Assembly: GCA_023515745.1 (NCBI GenBank)
Contig: JALECJ010000254.1
Span: 372,001-436,000, forward strand
Origin: Amoeboaphelidium protococcarum
Lineage: Eukaryota; Aphelidiomycota; Aphelidea
Length of the DNA stretch: 64,000 nt
Direction: 5' to 3'
The position numbers and the translations under genes were made by a program. The notes under the pieces are model-generated. The model was not told where the DNA came from. It saw nothing but the letters and a program-made list of their open reading frames with translations, and searched no databases. Below are positions 23,606 through 36,600 of this stretch, piece after piece; position 1 is the stretch's first letter, and the number at the start of each line of letters is the position of its first letter.

Positions 23606-26002
23606 ATGCACTTTTAGTAGCGGTAGAAAAGATTTCTAGCTTATCGCTCCTAGTCCACATCTCCCGCTCAGTAATTTTAATAAGCTAGAGGATTCGGCAA
23701 GTATTTCATACGATATAATAGACGTGTGTCATTTGATGATGTACTTGCAGTGCTGTCTTGGATTACTCTATCTGGTGGCGCGTTCTTTGTGTTCAAGACT
23801 ACAACGGCAGTGTCTCTACTCCTGCAAGCCTGTGAACTCACTGGAGCCAAGAGCTTGCTGATATCTGAATTGAACAAGTAGCTGGATAATACCAAAGTTT
23901 AGAAATAGTCTCTATTCAGTTTCTTGAAGAATAATAGCTCCATCAATGTCAACATTGGAGATATCACTACATACACTACAACTACTGCTAGCGATACGTC
24001 CTCTAATTCATAAGATGGTGAAGGTGAGAGAGTCTTGACGCTTCATAATGTGCATATCATACGCGATAAATGTACCATCTAATAACACTCTTCGGATGAC
24101 GATAACAGTGATGCTTTGAATGTGACCTATTTCGATGTTACTATTGATCGTATAGATTTCTCTCTGGATTTCGTCAGATGGATAGATGGTAAGGGATTGA
24201 TAAAGACTCTAGATGTGGACGGCGTTAATGGAACAGTTAACAAGAGGCATGTTGTATATCCTCCACCTGATCCTGCGTTAGCGGCACTCTCTGTAGAAGA
24301 AGATCTGATGCAAGACCTGGTTATCAAAGGCTAGTAACTTATGGGAAGTCATAGTAAGACGTGTCTAGACTCGTTCAAGATGTCCAATCTTCATTTAGAT
24401 ATTCTGGATGTGCAAAACTTTCGACCATATTCCATTCAATTGGATTACATTGACTGCTCAGATAGCGGAATTCGACTATAATGGTTTGTGCCTGATCTCA
24501 TGTCTGCATCAGCATTAAAGTGTACCTATGATGGTGCTGCGATTTCGCTCGATAGAATTCAGTATTAGAAGCAAGAGTAGTAGTAGTATTAATAGATAGC
24601 AGATACTAGTGAATGGATATAACATCTCAGAGTCACTGGTCTTAATGTCGATATGGTCAATTGGAATAGTAAACCGCCATTGAATTGGATAACTTAGGGA
24701 TTCGTTGATTTTGACATTTATTGTCACATTCCGGATCACAGTACTCTCTCCACGGATGATATTGTCCAGTCTCTATAGGATGAGTAACTTTAGGGTAGTG
24801 CTAACTAGGTGCCGACTCCCATCGTGACTGACCAGTTTAATTTAAGTGTCATTTCAATGACTCAGGATGTACCTCCATCTACTTAAACGGATTAATAGTC
24901 TTTAGATGATTCTTCACTTCAAGACTAAGTTGATTAAATGAAAAAGGATATAAGCGATAGAGTCAGTCAGACTTATCGATAGTATCTAATTGATCAACTG
25001 TATTCGATGATAGTGAAGTAGAAGTATAATTTGTATGGTAAATAAGAAGTTGATGATGCTGTGTAAGACTCTTCTGGTCCAAGGGATGAGGAGGACTTTA
25101 CATCATTTGGATCGGTGGTAGAGCTGATTGAGTTGAGTGATATACCAGGTGATAGTTAACAGACCGCAACCGCGAATGGGGATAAAAGTGAGATTGGCGG
25201 TGATAAACTTTAACGGCTTTTACGTCCATCGTTAAATAGTAACTGCTCGTTCATTGTAAGTGCTCATGTACGCGATTTAGAAGTCAGAGTATCTGAGGTG
25301 CTTTTGCTTAATGGCCGTAAGATTTCTCCTGCATGGACAAAGTCGATGATGAATTATGTGAATTCCTACTCTTCTATCGCAGAATAAAATACCGCTAGTA
25401 CTAATGGCGCTGATAGTGGTGGTGGTGTCGGCGATGTGAGTAATGGAGAAACGCCTCGGAGGAGATTACATGTTGAATTTGAACATCCGTACCTCCATTT
25501 CTACTCTGCATGGAACATTTATGACTCTAAACTGGCCACAATGTTGAATAAGAAGTTTAGTGAGAGATTTGGTGAGATTGTATCTGAGTGGTTGTCTGAG
25601 CTCGTACGCAGACGGAGCGTTGATCGAGGCTTGACTAAAAGTATTAAAGGTGACCTGAGTGGTGGTAACACTAGTAATATTTCTGATGGCTCCAAGGACG
25701 CTCAATCTATTAATTTGCAGACAAGAGCGTGGTGGAATTGGGGCTGGTTCTAGTAGAAACCGCTGCCATAGTAGGGACAAGATTATACATCATAAAGTAA
25801 TTCCTAATTGGGTGCAAATGATACCAACATTCGTCAGCAGTTGGAGATGCAATCGAATGGAGAATTACTCCTCAACTTGGTTAAGCTGAGAGCACGAGCA
25901 ATTGCACCCGCTGCACCGTAAATGTTCACAAAGTCTTTTGATCATTACTACTCATTGTAGGATGATTATCAGGTTGCAGATTGGTTCGATTTTAAAGAAT
26001 GA
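23606..26002 (+). CDS. MDM31/MDM32-family mitochondrial inner membrane protein
   Basis: 798 residues from the first ATG after an in-frame TGA at 23576. The N-terminus is arginine/glutamine-rich with almost no acids, fitting a mitochondrial presequence; a hydrophobic segment follows (FDDVLAVLSWITLSGGAFFVFKTTTAVSLLL), as in Mdm31/32. The body matches the family: VTYFDVTIDRIDFSLDFVRWIDGKGLIKTLDVDGVNGTV, LHLDILDVQNFRPYSIQLDYIDC, GLNVDMVNWN, then RRRLHVEFEHPYLHFYSAWNIYDSKL. In yeast Mdm31 and Mdm32 sit in the inner membrane and are needed for mitochondrial shape, mtDNA inheritance and cardiolipin homeostasis. The family is essentially fungal, which is a main reason to call this genome fungal. A low-complexity insert of several hundred residues separates the conserved blocks. 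Confidence 0.88.
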
Positions 26003-26148
26003 TGTTTACAGTAATAATACACGTTTCATAACAAGAAATTAAAGTATACACGTAAATCTTTATATATCATTATCATTTTCCGGCAAAGTACTCGTTCACC
26101 AAGCAATAAGTACAGTACACACGTACCATAGATATTGGATGATAATAC

Positions 26149-27321
26149 TCACAAGTCTTGGATCTGCTTGATCAAGAATGCCTTCTCATCGTTAAATTGT
26201 TCATCCTCCGTTCTATCAGTGCAAAACTCGCTCAGAAACTTGACCAACTTATCCTTATTCTTCACCAGGATATCCTTAACAGGCGCCGTCTTATTAGGAT
26301 TTGCAGCAAACACCTTGAACACATGGAATGCCTCAAACTGGATATTCTTCGACCTGTCCCTCAGCAAGTTCATCATAAGCTTGAGATTATCCACGGACGA
26401 GATGTAACGAGTCATCACATTGAAATTGCTTCTGTCCAGCAAGAGTTCACCCAGCAACTTCAGACTCTATCTCTTGGTCACGTAGTTATTTGAAGTGAGC
26501 AGTCCGAGGTATCTCTCAAAGAACTCGTCATAATTCTTGTCCAAGAACTCACTCACCACAGCCCGGTGGCGCACTAGGAGCTCTTTGAAAGTGGCAAAAG
26601 CATCACTGGCCACATCAAACGTGCCCAAATCCACGTAGCCAAACATTCTCCAAAACAACAACGGTCTACCTCCACTACCACTCTACACCGGATCCTCTAT
26701 ACTGAATATCAACTTACATAGAGCTTCGTACCGGATACAATCTCTGAGTATAAGACCACATTGCAGGGCAATATCAGGCACTTCATAGGAACAGAATAGG
26801 GTAGTCAATACATCACTTTTATTGCATAGATACTCCACGGTGGGCGAGCGGGTGCCAATCTATCTTCTCAGAAGGTTTATAAATATCTGTGCAACATCCT
26901 TCTTGGCCTCAAACTCAATTCTCTGCATATGAAATATCATCAGTGAGAGCAGATCGCTATTGTAAATCTCAATTGATAACTAACTAATCTACTCCAAGTT
27001 TGCTTCATCACTATCATTCCCACCACCGCCGCCGCCACTTCCACTACCACCACCTGCATTGCTGCCACTTCCAGAACCGGAGCCAGAGCCACCGGTGAGA
27101 ATGTTCTTAATAAGCACCAAATTCTTTGACAACTCTTCCTAAGTCTTTGCATCCACTGGCTCTAATGAAGCGTTACCAGCAATATTAGTAGCGGAAGTTG
27201 TTGCAGCAGAAGTACCACCAACACCAACATTACTCACCGCTCCAAACTTTATAAACAAATCCTTGGTATGCTTGACCAACTCAGCAGGTGACTTGGTCTT
27301 TGGCTTAAACAGAAATGACAT
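26149..27321 (-). CDS. HYM1: Mo25/Hym1 (CAB39) scaffold protein
   Basis: One exon, 390 residues, against about 340 for Mo25. [22 protein letters not shown] is the family start; the armadillo-like repeats follow, including [64 protein letters not shown] and [23 protein letters not shown] sequence ending LIKQIQDL. Mo25 allosterically activates GCK-III kinases (LKB1-STRAD in animals, the RAM/MOR morphogenesis pathway in fungi). The extra length is a glycine/serine-rich insert around residues 65-105. The TGA overlaps a TTGTGAGTA string that looks like a splice donor, so a few extra C-terminal residues on another exon are possible. Confidence 0.93.
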
Positions 27322-28084
27322 TATACCACAATCACTTTATATTACTCAGTTAATCTTGCTTTAAAGGATAAGATGAAGTTAATTATAATGTTTTCTCAGA
27401 CTCTAATTGAAATAAAAATCACCAAGATGATGAGAACAAAGTGAGACGTTCTTCAATTGACCTCAATCCAACTTGTATAATAAACAAAAGGAATAATCCC
27501 CTGAAATTTATATCTTTACACTATTAGAGCTTTAAGTATTTAAAAACTAAATCTCCAATACAATATTAGGGAATTAAAGCAGTAGATAAATTAATCCCCT
27601 CTGAATTTACTTTCTCACTTCTCTCTGTATCTACCGACTGCCTCTGAAGAAAAACGAAATCAGAAAACTTTGGCGAAACAAAACACCAAAGTGACGACTG
27701 ACTGACGAGCGTTAATTCATCATCATCACGCTGAACTTTAGCAAGGAGAAACATTACCTGAATGTAAGAAAGAACCGCGTCGAGTCGGTGCGTGAATGAT
27801 TACTCTTAGCGTTACTGGAGACAAAAGTATACCTTTTTCTGTCATAGAGAGATGACGCTTAGCAAGTACGAGAGATGAACGATAGTTTTAACAGCGCTAA
27901 AGCAGCACGTTAAGAGGGCTGATGCTAACTTTACCATATCTGAAACACAGTCACGTGTTCTCACGTCAACACAGTTAATTGTATGCCCATGACACACTTA
28001 TAGTGCGTACAGTATATAAGTGTAAAGGAAACCAAGAACAGTTACCGACTAATATAGAAATGATTATTAATTATCGTACCGCAA
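27322..28084. other. intergenic region between UBC13 end and Mo25 start
   Basis: 763 bp serving as the Mo25 promoter and UBC13 3' region. Both strands were read; no gene, repeat or RNA is supported. CAGTCACGTGTTCTCACG near 27949 contains an E-box (CACGTG), a possible bHLH site only. Confidence 0.35.
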
Positions 28085-28749
<665 letters not shown>

Positions 28750-28966
28750 TAGGTGTAATACGATTAGATTTTGAATGGGTCAACAAAACGATTAAGAAAT
28801 TTCTATAGAGAAGATAACGAGCTTCTAACGTTACGCGTTCAATGCACTAAGATTCTTCAATTAGACACCAGATAAACTCCGATTTTAAATAAGAATATAC
28901 AGTTTTTTAAGACAGCAATAAACTAACAACAAAAAGGCAATATTATAAATCATACAAATTTTGAGA

Positions 28967-29902
28967 TCAAATCTTCTTAAGGCGAGAGTTCTAGACTCCA
29001 ATGCGAACATTCAGGTCATCAGCGCGCTGGCCAATGGTCTCAATCACCTCATTTTGGGACACAGTCTCCTGGCCCATAGCCATGCCCATTCCCTTGAGTC
29101 GACCGAGCACATCCATCATCTTGTCCACATTCTCTTCAATCTCCTTCTCTTGAGCCACGTCTTCGTCATCGAGGAGGGCAGAGTACTGCTTGGCATCGCG
29201 CTGAGATTTGTACTTGTCAGACACTTTCTGAGGAGATCCTGAAGATTGAGACTACTATTATTGCTGCTACTTCAAACCTTTATGCAGGCGCATCTCAGTA
29301 GCTCGCTCCATCTTGCGAGTCTCAATTTCATCACCAACTTTAGCCTGATACTCTCTCTTCACCTTGTCCTCGCGCACCTTCTTCTACTTGCTCTTACTAG
29401 CAAACGGATTCTTCAGAGATGGGAAGAATCTATTCAGACGCTTCAATTCACTCACCTACTCCTCAGCAACGTCCTAATTAATCTTGGCCAAATCCAGGTC
29501 GCGTTTACTCTTATGCAATAGCTGCGATTGAGTATTCAGCGTCTGCATTGTATTACTTGCAACATCTTGAGTCTCATATAGACGATTCAGGGCGTCGCGG
29601 GTTGTCTGCACAGATTCCTGCCTGATGGATTTACCTTCATCAAGAATCTGCCTGGTAGCATACTCTTCCTCATCATCATCAAACTGCATTCTACCGCGAG
29701 AGCTATCATACTGCGAGTGGTCATTTCTACCAGAGCCAGCGACTTGACCGTTATATTGCCGGTTGGATGAAGATGATGGGCGGGAGGTCATAGAATCACT
29801 ACCACTACCTAGAAGCTCGCGCCGATTCTATCCATTTGACGGAGACTATCCTCTACTCTTCACCATTTACTAATCGCTGTTATTATACTAACTTCTAGGC
29901 AT
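28967..29902 (-). CDS. SEC9: Sec9/SNAP-25-like Qbc SNARE
   Basis: One exon, 311 residues from ATG 29902 (a second in-frame ATG at 29866 is also possible). The first SNARE helix (Qb) is around residues 90-150 (ATRQILDEGKSIRQESVQT, LYETQDVASNTMQTLNTQ) and the second (Qc) is at the C-terminus (KEIEENVDKMMDVLGRLKGMGMAMGQETVSQ, IETIGQRADDLNVRIG). The N-terminus is disordered and S/Q/N-rich. No palmitoylated cysteine cluster is visible between the helices, as in yeast Sec9, which associates with the membrane through syntaxin. It pairs with syntaxin and synaptobrevin homologues for exocytosis at the plasma membrane. Confidence 0.9.
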
Positions 29903-30261
29903 TATTCTCTGACACTTTAAACGATTATTTTATATTTGACTGCTTTACTTTTGATGAAAGAGAAAGAGAGTCAGTCTGATATAGATCAGCAGCCGAGCCA
30001 GAAATAGCAATTCATCCTCCAATCAGCTGCGACTTTTGATCAAAACCAATGATTGTATCACTAACAACCAGGCAATCTATAATTATTATCATCTGCTTAA
30101 ATGTCATTCTATAAAGTTATCAAAGGAGGAAGATCTATAGGAACGCGTCAATGTTAAGTCGCCGCCTTAAGTAAAAAATCTGATCAAATTTAGAAACACA
30201 TATGACAGAGTGAGAGAAAAAATTATATTTAAAGAATCATCTAGATAGCATTAAAGCTTAC
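29903..30261. other. intergenic region between Sec9 start and P0 end
   Basis: 359 bp, AT-rich. It includes the Sec9 promoter and the 3' end of the P0 transcript. No gene or structured element was found. Confidence 0.35.
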
Positions 30262-31212
30262 TCAGAACAGTCCACCGAATCCCATGTCATCGTCACTCTC
30301 TTCCTCCTCCTCCTTGACTTCCTCCTTCTTCTCGTCAGACTTACCGCCAGAAGATGCAGCAGCAGATGAAGCAGCAGCAGCGGACTGAGCAGCAGCCAGA
30401 GCCTCAGGATTCTCTAGCAACTCCTTCAATTCCTTCACCTGATCAATGGTGTAATCAGTAGCCAATGAGACACCGACCAAGTTCTTGAAGTTGTTCACGA
30501 TCAAGTGAGGCACGGAAGCAATAGTTGGGTAGTGCAGAGCCAGGGACAGAGAAGCAATCTGGGTAATACCCTCCATCAACTTCTCCAACAGAACATCGTT
30601 GGTGATGTCCAGCAGAGATGGATCAAAGACGGTACCTTCATCGTAGACAGCTCCCACAGTCAGACCATAAGTGAACGGAGAGATGTTCAACATGTTCAGC
30701 AGGGTAGCCTCAGAAGGACCAACCTTCTCACCAGCCTTCACCAGATGGACATCAGTGGTGATTTCAATGGTACCACGCGCAATCTTGGTAGGGACACCCA
30801 AAGCCTGGAAGAAACTGGTTTTACCAGGTTCGATACCAGTGTTACCGCTAGGAACGAAGACATCCAGAGGAGCAACGGCACCAGCCTTGGCAGGAGCGCG
30901 CACCTTGTTGCTGGTGATCTTCTCACGGACGTCCTTCAGGTCACCATTGGTGAACACGAAGCCGACATTGCCCTTAATCAAAGGCATCAGTCTCTCGTAC
31001 TCTGGATTATCACCGCCAGCATTACGGATAGCCTTCTTGACCAAGGTGTTCTTACCCATCAGCACAACAGCCTCACCACGCAGGGTCTTTCTGATCTAGT
31101 GCATCTGGTTGGAACCGACATTGTCCACGTTGCAGACCAGAATGGACTTGTAGTCCTTCAACAAACTCTCAACTTTCGTAAAATATGCAGCCTTCTTTTC
31201 ACCTTTTGACAT
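30262..31212 (-). CDS. RPP0: 60S acidic ribosomal protein P0 (uL10)
   Basis: One exon, 316 residues, normal for P0. [37 protein letters not shown] is the uL10 rRNA-binding start; [11 protein letters not shown] and [16 protein letters not shown] follow. The C-terminus has the alanine-rich hinge and the conserved acidic end [17 protein letters not shown]0 anchors the P1/P2 stalk that recruits translational GTPases. Upstream GTG/ATG options exist in frame, but the conserved protein begins at ATG 31212. The codon use is biased to C-ending codons, as expected of a highly expressed gene, and TAG still occurs once for glutamine (HQIRK). A 234-codon open frame on the opposite strand (30505-31206) is a shadow. 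Confidence 0.97.
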
Positions 31213-31345
31213 CTTTGTGTTCAACGGATTAGGGTCGTGTATGAAGGAGATAAAGTAAGTGATAACTGATGTATATTGATATAATTGATCACTCATGAGA
31301 AAGGATTATTCTCGAACGACATACGAAGAGATAGATTAACCTTAA

Positions 31346-31359
31346 CCCATTGACGCCCG
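31346..31359 (+). repeat. left terminal inverted repeat of the TTAA element
   Basis: Fourteen bases, exact reverse complement of 32112-32125, directly after TTAA. Confidence 0.85.
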
Positions 31360-32111
31360 GTCGGGTCCGAGAAGCCCAAACACGGAAAATCCACTAAATT
31401 TGATTGAAACTTTTGGAAGAGTTGCTATCTGATAATTAAATATTCCACGTAAAAAGACATGCTGGATTTTAATTCGAAATTGGATTTTTCATATCATTTC
31501 TGGTTGATGTTTTAGTACGCGATCAGTTCAGTGCTAAAAACCAGCCTGCTATTGGTATATGCCAGTTATCTAGACGGTTTTTGGCTGCAGATATAATTCC
31601 ATAGATAACTACTTTACCGCATACACCTAATATAAATCTGAGTATGCGTCTAGGCGTTCTTGCGCATGACAAAAACGGGTTATATCACCACGTATACTGC
31701 ATGGAGTACGGAGAAGCAATTGTTAGATACAATTGCGATTTGAGTCAGCCACTTCTCAATTCCTGTGCTATCTGTACAATTTACATATGAAGCACATTAA
31801 TCCGGAATGTAATATCATATTAGATAACGCAACATCGCGTTAATAATCAACAAATAGATGGACTTAATTTAATATGGTCTTTTAAGAGATAGACTCGAAT
31901 CTATAGATAAAACTGCCTATTTACTTTATAAAGTCCTGAATTAGCTCAGTAATTTTTGTTTTCACCTTTTATCACCTATAGAAGGTACAAGAAATTTTTT
32001 TAAATATATTTGGGATGCCCAAAGTGTAAATTGTGTACTATATTGATCTGGGCTTCTAAGACCCAACTTTGATTTTTCGTGCATTTTGTTTTTCGTCGCT
32101 TTTTCCGTTTG

Positions 32112-32125
32112 CGGGCGTCAATGGG
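32112..32125 (-). repeat. right terminal inverted repeat of the TTAA element
   Basis: Fourteen bases, exact reverse complement of 31346-31359, directly before TTAA. Confidence 0.85.
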
Positions 32126-32170
32126 TTAATTGAGCCCCTTAAACTATCAGATAACGTTCACCACAGTTTA

Positions 32171-32364
32171 TTTATTTTTTATAACTAGACATGGAAGGAC
32201 TAGTCGTTGCTGGGCTAACTGTAACTTCAAGAGCAGCTTATGATTCTCTTCCCTGAAGGGTAACTAGCCAAGATCTTCGTAGAAGTTGGACTAGTTAGAA
32301 CTACGGTCATGTGATCAGCTACTTTAAATAAAATAAAATTTTATTTTTATAACTAGACATGAAG
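32171..32364. repeat. pair of direct repeats around a 140-bp spacer
   Basis: Two near-identical copies, 32171-32197 and 32339-32364, share TTTATTTTT(T)ATAACTAGACATG(G)AAG. The spacer can form an imperfect stem (GGCTAACTGTAACTTCAAG against CTGAAGGGTAACTAGCC). It could be a tandem pair of small-RNA promoters or a filled insertion site; neither is proven. Confidence 0.4.
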
Positions 32365-32828
32365 CATAAATGGACCAGACAAATGTGTAATTCTGATCGC
32401 AAAATAATTAAAAAAACTCTACTTCTATAATAGACGTATAAGTAATCGTTCAGTTTTAAATTCTCAATGGTAATGTCAATAAGGTAAGTTCAAGTTCGTG
32501 GAGTGTAAGAACGGTTGGCACTTCATCCGGAACAGTTAATTTTTGAGAACGGCTCTGGAAGAGCTGACGTCTTTCAATATAAGGTGATCTTGTGATTACT
32601 GTATATCTGTTATAATCATCAAAAGATTAATTATACTTACTCTACTACCACCTTCAACAATAATGTCGACTGACTAAAGTTAGATCATAATTCAAACCGA
32701 TTCAGCCAATCTATTTATAAGACACGTCATTACAGTGCATCAGATATTAATTTACTCTTCTCCTTGTTACCGTAATAATCTTGTTTTAGCTTATTTTTTC
32801 ACTTTCAACGTCTTGTGACAATACAAAC

Positions 32829-33527
32829 ATGCAGAACACACGCGTAATTAAAAAGAAGTTTGACGATGTATGGATTGGACCACCTGCTGTGAAGAGAATG
32901 TTGATTAACTTGTATGAAGATTTGTTAAAATTTAGAGTAGATGCAAGCCACTGGTTTCTGTATTACGTGGTGACACAATGTCATTAATTAGATGTATTTA
33001 CTGAATTTAAAAGACGATTTGCTGATCCTTATTATCAGACGCAACCGTCATTGAGTCACATCTCTATTTAGCACCGAACCAGAAATTACTTTATGATCTA
33101 ACGCGACCATATCATTCAATTTAGTTTAGAACAGACTATATACAAAATAAATTTAGAAGTAGACAGGAAGGTATTTACCAATACTGCAAATCGAACAGAG
33201 ACACCTACAGAAGCACAAGACGCTCCTACATAATGGTAATAAGGTAAATACTCTAATTAACACGTCAAGTGGAAGAAATCAAGGGTACCTTACTACTCTT
33301 AAGCCAAATGTCGCTACAAAATTGTCGCTAACACGATCAAACGAATGTCGCTGACAATGTCGTTGACAATGTCGCTACATAAACTGCGCGTGCGACCGAC
33401 ACTGTTTCAGAAATATCAGCTTCAGTATCAGATATACAGTTGCCTATATCTGACTCTGATATCAGCATTCAAAATAAGAAGTGCCGTGAGAAGCCTTAAA
33501 GAAAGTCGTAGTCAAAATATAGTATGA
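32829..33527 (+). CDS. hypothetical protein, exon structure uncertain, 5' part of the transposon region
   Basis: An ATG-started frame of 232 codons to TGA 33525. Residues 1-150 look like real protein (VWIGPPAVKRMLINLYEDLLKF, SHWFLYYVVTQCHQLDVFTEFKRRF) with several TAA/TAG glutamines. The last 60 codons look poor in this frame, whereas the +2 frame over 33340-33520 reads as an acidic, then basic, protein (DNVVDNVATQTARATDTV, SDSDISIQNKKC). An unrecognised intron between 33160 and 33330 may therefore switch frames. A GTATGA...TACAG pair (33522-33570, 49 nt) would also splice this frame in phase onto the transposase-like gene, so it may be its N-terminal exon. No family is recognised. Confidence 0.4.
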
Positions 33528-33567
33528 TTTAGTTTCTAATCTCAATACTTATTTCATTACTTTTGTA
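33277..33567 (+). repeat. 291-bp duplicated segment, copy 1
   Basis: Identical, as far as I could compare by eye, to 37319-37609. This copy is embedded in the coding region before the transposase-like gene and continues into CAGCGAAC. Confidence 0.9.
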
Positions 33568-33600
33568 CAGCGAACTTCACTGTTAAGAGAGATTTTGAGA

Positions 33601-36600
33601 ATGAACACTACCAATGGAATGTCCATCAGCAATTATGTCCCTCCTCCTGGTGCAAGGAAGATCAAGAGGCAGAGAGAAGACGCAGAAAATGCACCGATCC
33701 ATCCTGGTAAGACTTGGAAGTGCCCGATATGTAAAAATCTTCATTTCCCATCTAATAAGAAGCCGCACACTAAATTTTGTTTGGAATAGTAAAAGAAGAA
33801 CAACAGTATCGCAGGTTCCGCGAATACTTTGTCAAGTTGGCTGACTGGAGCATCCTAACAATCAGTGGACTCTTTCGCTAATGTACCAGTTCATCAATCC
33901 GCGTCTGATCAGACGCCTGAAACAAATGATATTAATGCTCATCATGATACTACCTCCTCAGTCGAAAATGATGATCAAGTTAATGCCACGTTAGTGGTTG
34001 AGTAGAAAGATTAGAATTGGAGAAGTCATCCCTCCACCGCATTTATAGTCAAGTACACTGATGAGATTGACTACGCCATTAAAGGAACAGGTTCGCGCGG
34101 CTATCAATGCAATGCAACGTCGTCAAGGTGTCATGGTGTCTGCGATTGCAAGCCGCTGAATCCTCTGTCCTGGCGTGATATCTGGATTTACCCGCCTAAT
34201 CCTTTATTAGTCTCAGATTACATGGAGAGCTAGGATTTTGTGAAGGAGAAAGTTATATTCTGGACGCCAGAAGTGTTTTTCCATCATCTTGGTGTTCGCC
34301 ACATGCCTTGTCCAGTTCATGGCGTTGTGGATGGTCACGTTAAGGTAGCAGGCTGGTCAGCAGTAGGGCCTCGAAAAGTAATAGGCATTGGTCAGTCGTA
34401 TTACATCATGTTCAAGAGGTACAAATGCAATCTGTGTCACAGTGGTACTGGTGGCAGGACTGGTAAGGAGTTTCGTGGAATAGATCCAGATACTTTGCAG
34501 CATCTTCCTCCTCATGTCTAGCAACAATTGCCGTGTACGGTGATTGACAACACGATCCTAGACAACTAATTGATTTAATTAATGGATAGGATGATCATGC
34601 GAGGAGTCTCTTTTAATGAGTTTGTAAAGATGTTGGATGAGCTGTTCAACAACTAGCATCAGTCAAGACATCTTGCCTATCTGTCTGCATCAACATTTGT
34701 TAGAAGGAACCCATAGAAGACTTTAATGTTTTAAGCTTTGCCTGCACTGATTGACCCATTTCCAGAATTCAGCGACAAAGATTAGTATAACGTATCCATT
34801 CCATCCACTACTGTTTTAAAGAAATTCTATTATAAGAGCCAAATGGATGTGTATGATCTGAAGAACGCCGCTGTCGCGCAAGTTACTGGCAAAGTTTTGA
34901 GCGGTGATCACACTTTCAAAGCAGCCAAGGTGCCTGTGTCTAAGTCTCAGTAGATATTTGAGGGATTATACTCCTTGGTGAATGAGTATGGCCAAGTAGC
35001 TGGATTCTGGCTTGTGCCAAACAAAAGTCTGAAAGAGTTGACTGGTGAATTTGAAGTCTTGAAGCAGCGCTATGCGGCCAAAGATGAAGAGGGTCCTCAG
35101 GCTTTCTTCACAGATCTCTGCTGCACTGAAAGAGCATTTCTCTCTGATATGTTTGAATCTCTGTCAGCTACTGGATAAGGATAGCGAGTACTCTTGGATA
35201 TATTTCATTTCATGGAGCGGTATCCTGTTAAGAAGAAACATCCTCTATACTCTCTCTTTGCCTCCAACCTCCGCGACGTGATATTCATCTGTTCTGAAGA
35301 AGACATGCAAGATGTGAAGTCAGTATTACAGCAGCGTGGAGTATCAGATAAGTAAATGGATCAGATCAAGAGAAGTTATCTATTGCGTAATGGTAAAGTG
35401 AGAAGATTTGTTCCACCTGCGGATATTTTGTCGAATAGAATTGATCAGGTGGTCTAAATGTTCAGAGCGGTTAACAGTGAGTTCATTGATGATCAAGTAA
35501 TGAAACATCACGAGCGTAATCTGAAGCACGCCAAAGATGGCTGTTTATCAGATCCTCCTGGTGTTGACATGTACTTGCAATTAAAGCCTGGAGATGATGG
35601 ATCTTTTAAGTAGTTCAAGTGTTTTAGAGGTACCAGCCAATAAGAAGGATATCACATGATGTTGTACAATGCGTTTTAAGCAAAGTCTATCTCTCCCGAG
35701 CTATATAATGTTATGCTCATGGACTTTGTCTACAGAAGAAATCAAGATGCGGCACTGACCTGTGGGCTGACTCCGGATTTTCATATTTACAACCCACTAG
35801 TGCTGAGCTAAATTAAGCAGTTGTATGTCGACAATGCGAAATACTTCAAGTGTCCTGTTTTTGAGAATCTGACCATTCCACAGGTATCTGAATTCTCAAA
35901 ATCTGTTAAATTGGCTGCAGTAAGTATTTGGGCAAATCTCTTGATCTAAAGAACATTTCTGACTAGTAGCTGATGATGGAATGCGAAGGAGGCTTTGATG
36001 AAGAACTGATTGATGCACTGGCCGATCCAGTTGAAGTTGATTTGACTGTTATTGATATGGATTAGAGTGATATATCTACTGAGCCCATCAAGCTGAACTC
36101 CGATGATATGATCTCTAAGTTTGCATTTAATGTCATATCACGTCCCGTCTCCTCCCAAAAAGAGCTCATCTTATTCATGTCACTGTTTGAACAATATTGC
36201 ACCAAGAAAAACGGTGATGATAAGTAAGTAGATTATGAGTAAATGGCTGATCGATGGAATTTTCTGGTTTATAACAAGATTGCCGCCTGCTCAAATTAGT
36301 CTGAAGTTGACGATTTGTTATCAGAATACTCTTTTAAAGCACCAAGCCATTTGAAGAGTTTTGAAGATATTGTGGAACGTAGGTTGGCATGCAAATACGC
36401 GATTGATCCATTTAAGGTCCAGTTCAGACAGCTATAAAATCATTTGACTGACCCAACAGCATTGCATATTCCGTTCGAAATTCCGTAATTGCATTAGGTG
36501 TCTACTGAGTAAACTGTCTAAGTAGTTGAACATGTATCTGTAGAAACACAGACTTCATTGAACAATTTGAGCTGCATCTGTCCTGCTACTCAGTCTGTTT

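Larger units (their letters stand above)
31346..32125. mobile_element. piggyBac-like non-autonomous element in TTAA target duplication
   Basis: 780 bp bounded by perfect 14-bp terminal inverted repeats: CCCATTGACGCCCG at the left end and CGGGCGTCAATGGG at the right. Both ends are flanked by TTAA (31342-31345 and 32126-32129). TTAA duplication with termini starting CCC is the hallmark of the piggyBac superfamily. No transposase-sized frame is present inside (the longest sensible frame is about 48 codons near 31643), so it must be mobilised in trans, if at all. It lies 130 bp upstream of the P0 start codon, in the P0 promoter region. Confidence 0.8.

Noticed and set aside
30505..31209. 234-codon plus-strand frame opposite ribosomal P0
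   Set aside because: It is the antisense shadow of a strongly conserved, codon-biased gene; the product has no likeness to a known family and a C-rich bias explains the openness.
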